Source: Bacteroidia bacterium
Lineage (GTDB): Bacteria > Bacteroidota > Bacteroidia > Cytophagales > Cyclobacteriaceae
NCBI GenBank assembly: GCA_025356795.1
Contig: JANXRR010000260.1
Span: 1 to 9,291 of the forward strand
Direction of reading: 5' to 3'
DNA length: 9,291 nucleotides
Part shown: piece by piece, positions 6,836 to 9,291 of the stretch
Position numbering within the stretch: the first letter of the stretch is position 1
How the letters are laid out: each line of letters begins with the position of its first letter
Program-made: the position numbers and the translations under genes
Notes under the pieces: generated by a model
Database searches by the model: none
What the model saw: the letters and a program-made list of their open reading frames with translations, nothing else
What the model was told of the DNA's origin: nothing

Positions 6836-9289
6836 TCAACTACCACAAGCCTCACAAGCATCTGGATTATCAAGAGAGCAAGCCAGATCAGCAAGCTTTC
6901 GTTCGTAATCAGATATAGGCTTTTGATCATATGTTATGGTTTGTTGAGCTTCTGCAATAACAGATTCCTGAATTTTTATTTCAGGCACTTCAACATCAGT
7001 AAGAGTTGGTTGTTGCATGGCGTTTTTATCAAGTGTAAACTTAATTGCATCAGCAGCAGCAGTTGATCTTAAGTAATACATACCGGTTTTCAAGCCTTTC
7101 TTCCAAGCATAAAAATGCATGGAGGTAAGCTTTCCAAAGTTGGGATTGGTAATGTGAATATTCAGACTTTGTGATTGGCAGATGAACGCTCCACGATCAG
7201 CAGACATATCAATGATTGCCTTTTGAGAAATTTCCCAAACGGTTTTATAAATATCTTTTAGATGTTGGGGGATTTCAGGAATGGCTTGAACAGATCCATT
7301 AGTAGAAATCAATTTTTGCCTCATATTATCATTCCATAATCCAAGCGCAATTAAATCTTTCATTAAATGCTTATTGGCAATAATGAATTCACCAGATAAT
7401 GTTCTGCGTGTGTAAATGTTGGATGTGTACGGTTCGAAGCATTCATTGTTCCCTAATATTTGGGATGTTGAAGCGGTAGGCATGGGAGCAAGGAGCAAAG
7501 AGTTTCTCACCCCATGCTGTTTCACTTCTCTTTTTAATTTCTCCCAATCCCAACGGCCGGAAGAAGGTGTTACCCCCCACATATCGAATTGGAAGATGCC
7601 TTTGGAAACAGGCGAACCTTTGAATGTTTCATACGGCCCATGTTCTTTCGATAGCTCCATAGAAGATTCCATGGCAGCAAAATAGATTGTTTCGAATATA
7701 TCCACATTAAGACCTCTTGCTTCCGGAGATTCAAAAGGCATTCTTAATAAGATAAACGCATCGGCTAATCCTTGCACACCAATACCAATAGGGCGATGGC
7801 GCAGGTTAGAATAACGTGCTTCTGGAATGGGATAATAATTTACATCAATTACTTTGTTAAGATTACGAGTAGCAACTTTGGTGATCTCGTATAATTTTTG
7901 ATGATCAAATTTTCCGTCTTCTGTAACAAATTTTGGCAACGCCAAAGAAGCTAAGTTACATACAGCAACTTCATCGGGCGAGGTAAATTCCATAATCTCT
8001 GTGCAGAGATTACTTGATTTGATAGTGCCTAAATTCTTCTGATTTGATTTTTTATTGGCTGCGTCTTTATACAAGATATAAGGCGTGCCTGTTTCAATTT
8101 GAGCTTCTAATATCTCGAACCAAATGTCTTGCGCCTTTACTTGTTTTCTGTATTTACCTTCATTTTCATATTTTTCGTACAAGCGTTCGAAATCATCGCC
8201 ATAACAATCGGCCAAGCCTGGTGCTTCATGGGGGCAGAAAAGAGACCACATTTCGTTGTTTTCTACACGTTTCATGAACAGATCCGAAATCCAAATAGCA
8301 TAGAATAAATCGCGTGCACGCATTTCTTCTTTACCATGATTTTTCTTAAGATCTAAGAATTCAAAAATATCGGCATGCCACGGTTCAAGATAAATGGCAA
8401 AGCTTCCTTTTCGTTTTCCGCCTCCTTGATCAACATAACGGGCAGTCATATCAAAGTTTCGTAGCATAGGCACAATACCGTTCGATGTTCCGCCAGTTCC
8501 TTTTATATATGAACCTTTGGCACGCACGTTATGAATGCTGAGGCCAATACCTCCTGCGGATTGAGAAATTTTAGCGCAATTTTTTAGAGTGTCATAAATA
8601 CCATCAATGCTATCGTCTTTCATTGTTAACAGAAAGCAAGAAGATAGCTGTGGCTTAGGGGTACCGGCATTGAATAAAGTAGGGGTGGCGTGAGTAAACC
8701 ACTTTTCAGACAATAGGTTGTAGGTTTCAATAGCGGCTTTAATGTCTCCACCATGAATTCCAACAGCAACTCTCATAAGCAAATGTTGTGGACGTTCCAC
8801 CACTTTGCCATCTATTTTCATCAAATAAGATCGCTCCAATGTTTTGAAACCAAAGTAATCGTAGGAGAAATCACGATCATAGATGATGGCTTCATCCAAT
8901 TCGGCTGCATTTTCTTTTACAACCTTCCAAGTTTCCTTGGATACTAAGGGGGCATTTTCTCCAGTTTTCGCATCTACGTAAGTGTAGAGTCTTTTCATGG
9001 TGTTGCTGAAAGACTTACTGGTAACTTTATGAAGATTAGAAACAGCTATACGAGCGGCTAGTTTCGCAAAGTCAGGATGTTTGGTGGTGAGTGTTGCGGC
9101 TATTTCAGCGGCTAAGTTGTCAAGCTCGATGGTTGATACGCCATCGTAAAGACCATTGATTACTTTCATGGCAACCTCTACGGGGTTCACGAAATTGGAA
9201 TCTAACCCGTAGCAAAGTTTTTCAACTCTGGCGGTGATCTTGTCGAACTTAACAGACTCTCTGTGTCCGTCACGTTTGATTACGAGCAT
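6836..9289 (-). CDS. nrdA: Ribonucleoside-diphosphate reductase class Ia, large (alpha) subunit
   Basis: NrdA reduces ribonucleoside diphosphates to deoxy forms for DNA synthesis, using a radical supplied by the NrdB subunit. The 817-residue protein has an N-terminal ATP-cone (about 1-90, with 'VIKRDG', D16 and D57), then the all-helical N-domain and the ten-stranded barrel. Redox cysteines are C218 ('LSSCFLL') and C444 ('[10 protein letters not shown]'); N427, C429 and E431 form the active site 'NLCTEI'; Y738-Y739 in 'GMYYLRS' relay the radical; C812 and C815 in the tail 'CEACGS' pass reducing power from thioredoxin or glutaredoxin. The sequence resembles human RRM1 more than E. coli NrdA, with the same numbering through the active site. 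No intein or frameshift is present. The start ATG (9287-9289) lies two bases from the window edge, so the ribosome binding site is unseen; the family-typical N-terminus M-L-V-I-K-R-D-G supports this start. nrdB is not in the window and may lie just beyond the edge. Confidence 0.97.
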   Translation of the reverse strand: MLVIKRDGHRESVKFDKITARVEKLCYGLDSNFVNPVEVAMKVINGLYDGVSTIELDNLAAEIAATLTTKHPDFAKLAARIAVSNLHKVTSKSFSNTMKRLYTYVDAKTGENAPLVSKETWKVVKENAAELDEAIIYDRDFSYDYFGFKTLERSYLMKIDGKVVERPQHLLMRVAVGIHGGDIKAAIETYNLLSEKWFTHATPTLFNAGTPKPQLSSCFLLTMKDDSIDGIYDTLKNCAKISQSAGGIGLSIHNVRAKGSYIKGTGGTSNGIVPMLRNFDMTARYVDQGGGKRKGSFAIYLEPWHADIFEFLDLKKNHGKEEMRARDLFYAIWISDLFMKRVENNEMWSLFCPHEAPGLADCYGDDFERLYEKYENEGKYRKQVKAQDIWFEILEAQIETGTPYILYKDAANKKSNQKNLGTIKSSNLCTEIMEFTSPDEVAVCNLASLALPKFVTEDGKFDHQKLYEITKVATRNLNKVIDVNYYPIPEARYSNLRHRPIGIGVQGLADAFILLRMPFESPEARGLNVDIFETIYFAAMESSMELSKEHGPYETFKGSPVSKGIFQFDMWGVTPSSGRWDWEKLKREVKQHGVRNSLLLAPMPTASTSQILGNNECFEPYTSNIYTRRTLSGEFIIANKHLMKDLIALGLWNDNMRQKLISTNGSVQAIPEIPQHLKDIYKTVWEISQKAIIDMSADRGAFICQSQSLNIHITNPNFGKLTSMHFYAWKKGLKTGMYYLRSTAAADAIKFTLDKNAMQQPTLTDVEVPEIKIQESVIAEAQQTITYDQKPISDYERKLADLACSLDNPDACEACGS

Positions 9290-9291
9290 GG

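Noticed and set aside
7416..8947. Plus-strand open frames antisense to nrdA, and similar ones opposite the lipoprotein and barrel genes
   Set aside because: All are fully covered by real genes on the other strand and lack recognisable domains.
6836..9289. Intein, group I intron or frameshift in nrdA, a common insertion target
   Set aside because: The protein reads continuously through all active-site motifs with no insertion.
1..9291. CRISPR arrays, tRNA or rRNA genes, insertion sequences, attachment sites
   Set aside because: No regularly spaced repeats, no cloverleaf or ribosomal RNA sequence, no transposase or integrase reading frame and no terminal repeats were seen.

Overview
The window reads as a stretch of an AT-rich Bacteroidota chromosome, most likely from the Cytophagales or a related order (inferred). 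The signs are a signal-peptide beta-barrel protein of the DUF5723 type paired with a Ser/Thr/Asn-rich lipoprotein, weak or absent Shine-Dalgarno sequences, and a eukaryote-like class I ribonucleotide reductase. There are no tRNA or rRNA genes, mobile elements, CRISPR arrays or phage genes. Six genes run nearly end to end: five and a fragment's worth on + up to 6793, and one on - from 9289 to 6836.

Layout: 2-361 is the C-terminal end of an M16 (insulinase-like) zinc peptidase cut by the window edge. It is followed by ispF (403-882, MEP isoprenoid pathway), closed by a long hairpin terminator (890-938). Then come mnmD (952-1629, tRNA wobble-uridine methylation) and, after a 146-base gap holding inverted repeats, acs (1776-3668, acetyl-CoA synthetase). 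After a 102-base gap lies a tight two-gene unit: a lipoprotein of unknown function (3771-5330) overlapping by ATGA with an outer-membrane beta-barrel protein (5327-6793). A small hairpin (6789-6817) sits between that unit and the convergent nrdA gene (9289-6836, complete but starting two bases from the window edge).

Most genes are housekeeping and share no single pathway: isoprenoid precursors, tRNA modification, acetate activation and dNTP synthesis. The least understood part is the lipoprotein/barrel pair, which by its overlap, shared export and likely shared envelope location may form one cell-envelope complex. The other points worth a second look are substitutions in Acs at positions known to contact CoA or ATP in the Salmonella enzyme, a strongly basic tail after the last barrel strand of the outer-membrane protein, and an NrdA whose catalytic numbering and C-terminal tail match human RRM1 closely. 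I found no clear new defence, mobile or RNA-based system here.
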